This document shows positions 42,483 to 42,522 of a stretch of 42,522 nucleotides of DNA, piece by piece (the first letter of the stretch is position 1; the number at the start of each line of letters is the position of its first letter). The position numbers and the translations under genes were made by a program. This DNA is from Flavobacteriaceae bacterium (GTDB taxonomy: Bacteria > Bacteroidota > Bacteroidia > Flavobacteriales > Flavobacteriaceae), in contig CANEXR010000001.1 of NCBI GenBank assembly GCA_947443815.1, positions 1 through 42,522 of the forward strand, in the 5' to 3' direction. Under the pieces are notes generated by a model. It made no database searches. It was not told the origin of the DNA and saw only the letters and a list, made by a program, of their open reading frames with translations.

Positions 42483-42522
42483 ATTTATAATTTCCTACAA
42501 GTTTTTTTAAACTTTGTGGGTA

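Noticed and set aside
1..42522. tRNA, rRNA, CRISPR array, insertion sequence or prophage
   Set aside because: I looked for clover-leaf-like GC-rich stretches, regularly spaced repeats, transposase or integrase motifs and found none.

Overview
The window is a continuous chromosomal segment of a low-GC Bacteroidota, almost certainly a Flavobacterium or close relative. Supporting signs are a PorX-type response regulator with a PglZ-like domain, a protein with a type IX secretion (T9SS) C-terminal sorting domain, the fused lpxC-fabZ gene, promoters with a TAnnTTTG -7 box, and CzcA-TolC and HisB fusions of the kind seen in this phylum. I see no rRNA, tRNA, CRISPR array, phage gene or transposase. 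Most of the window is core housekeeping DNA with a few accessory blocks.

Layout. 1-928 (-): 5' part of mutS2, running off the left edge. 1041-1715 (+): ung. 1735-5956 (-): porX, tsaE, a GNAT acetyltransferase, alanine dehydrogenase and a small membrane-anchored protein. 5957-6456: a gap with a structured repeat. 6457-9948 (+): small accessory genes (PAP2 phosphatase, DinB-like, GNAT, NTF2-like lipoprotein, small membrane protein, DUF1080 protein). 10105-17609 (+): HD hydrolase, then the lipid A cluster lpxD, lpxC-fabZ, lpxA, efp, a second lpxD-like gene, an NTF2-like gene and sucD. 17632-17830: two terminators and a possible small RNA or attenuated leader, then a GIY-YIG-like gene. 18362-22012 (-): a four-gene cassette of YHYH lipoprotein, MORN-variant lipoprotein, SCO protein and T9SS-sorted arylsulfotransferase. 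22349-25187 (+): fabG and a vWA-like membrane protein. 25222-27172 (+): LysR regulator and YeiH-family transporter. 27453-35556 (+): two-component system and heavy-metal RND efflux operon with the TolC-like outer membrane factor fused to the pump. 35914-37533 (+): pckA. 37653-42482 (+): his promoter, His-rich leader peptide, attenuator, hisG, hisD, hisC and hisB.

How genes work together. lpxD, lpxC-fabZ and lpxA supply early lipid A steps and share the hydroxyacyl-ACP pool with FabZ and FabG. PorX is a known regulator of T9SS, and the arylsulfotransferase at 18362-20008 is a likely T9SS client. The RND pump, adaptor and two-component system form one metal-response unit. The his genes are preceded by a complete transcription-attenuation leader (five His codons, then a 14-bp terminator hairpin).

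Most worth a second look: the YHYH/SCO/arylsulfotransferase cassette, the RND-TolC fusion with an embedded signal-peptide-like segment, two divergent copies of one structured repeat in the upstream regions of porX and fabG, the small transcript candidate at 17687-17795, and the his leader with an extra alternative pairing past the terminator.
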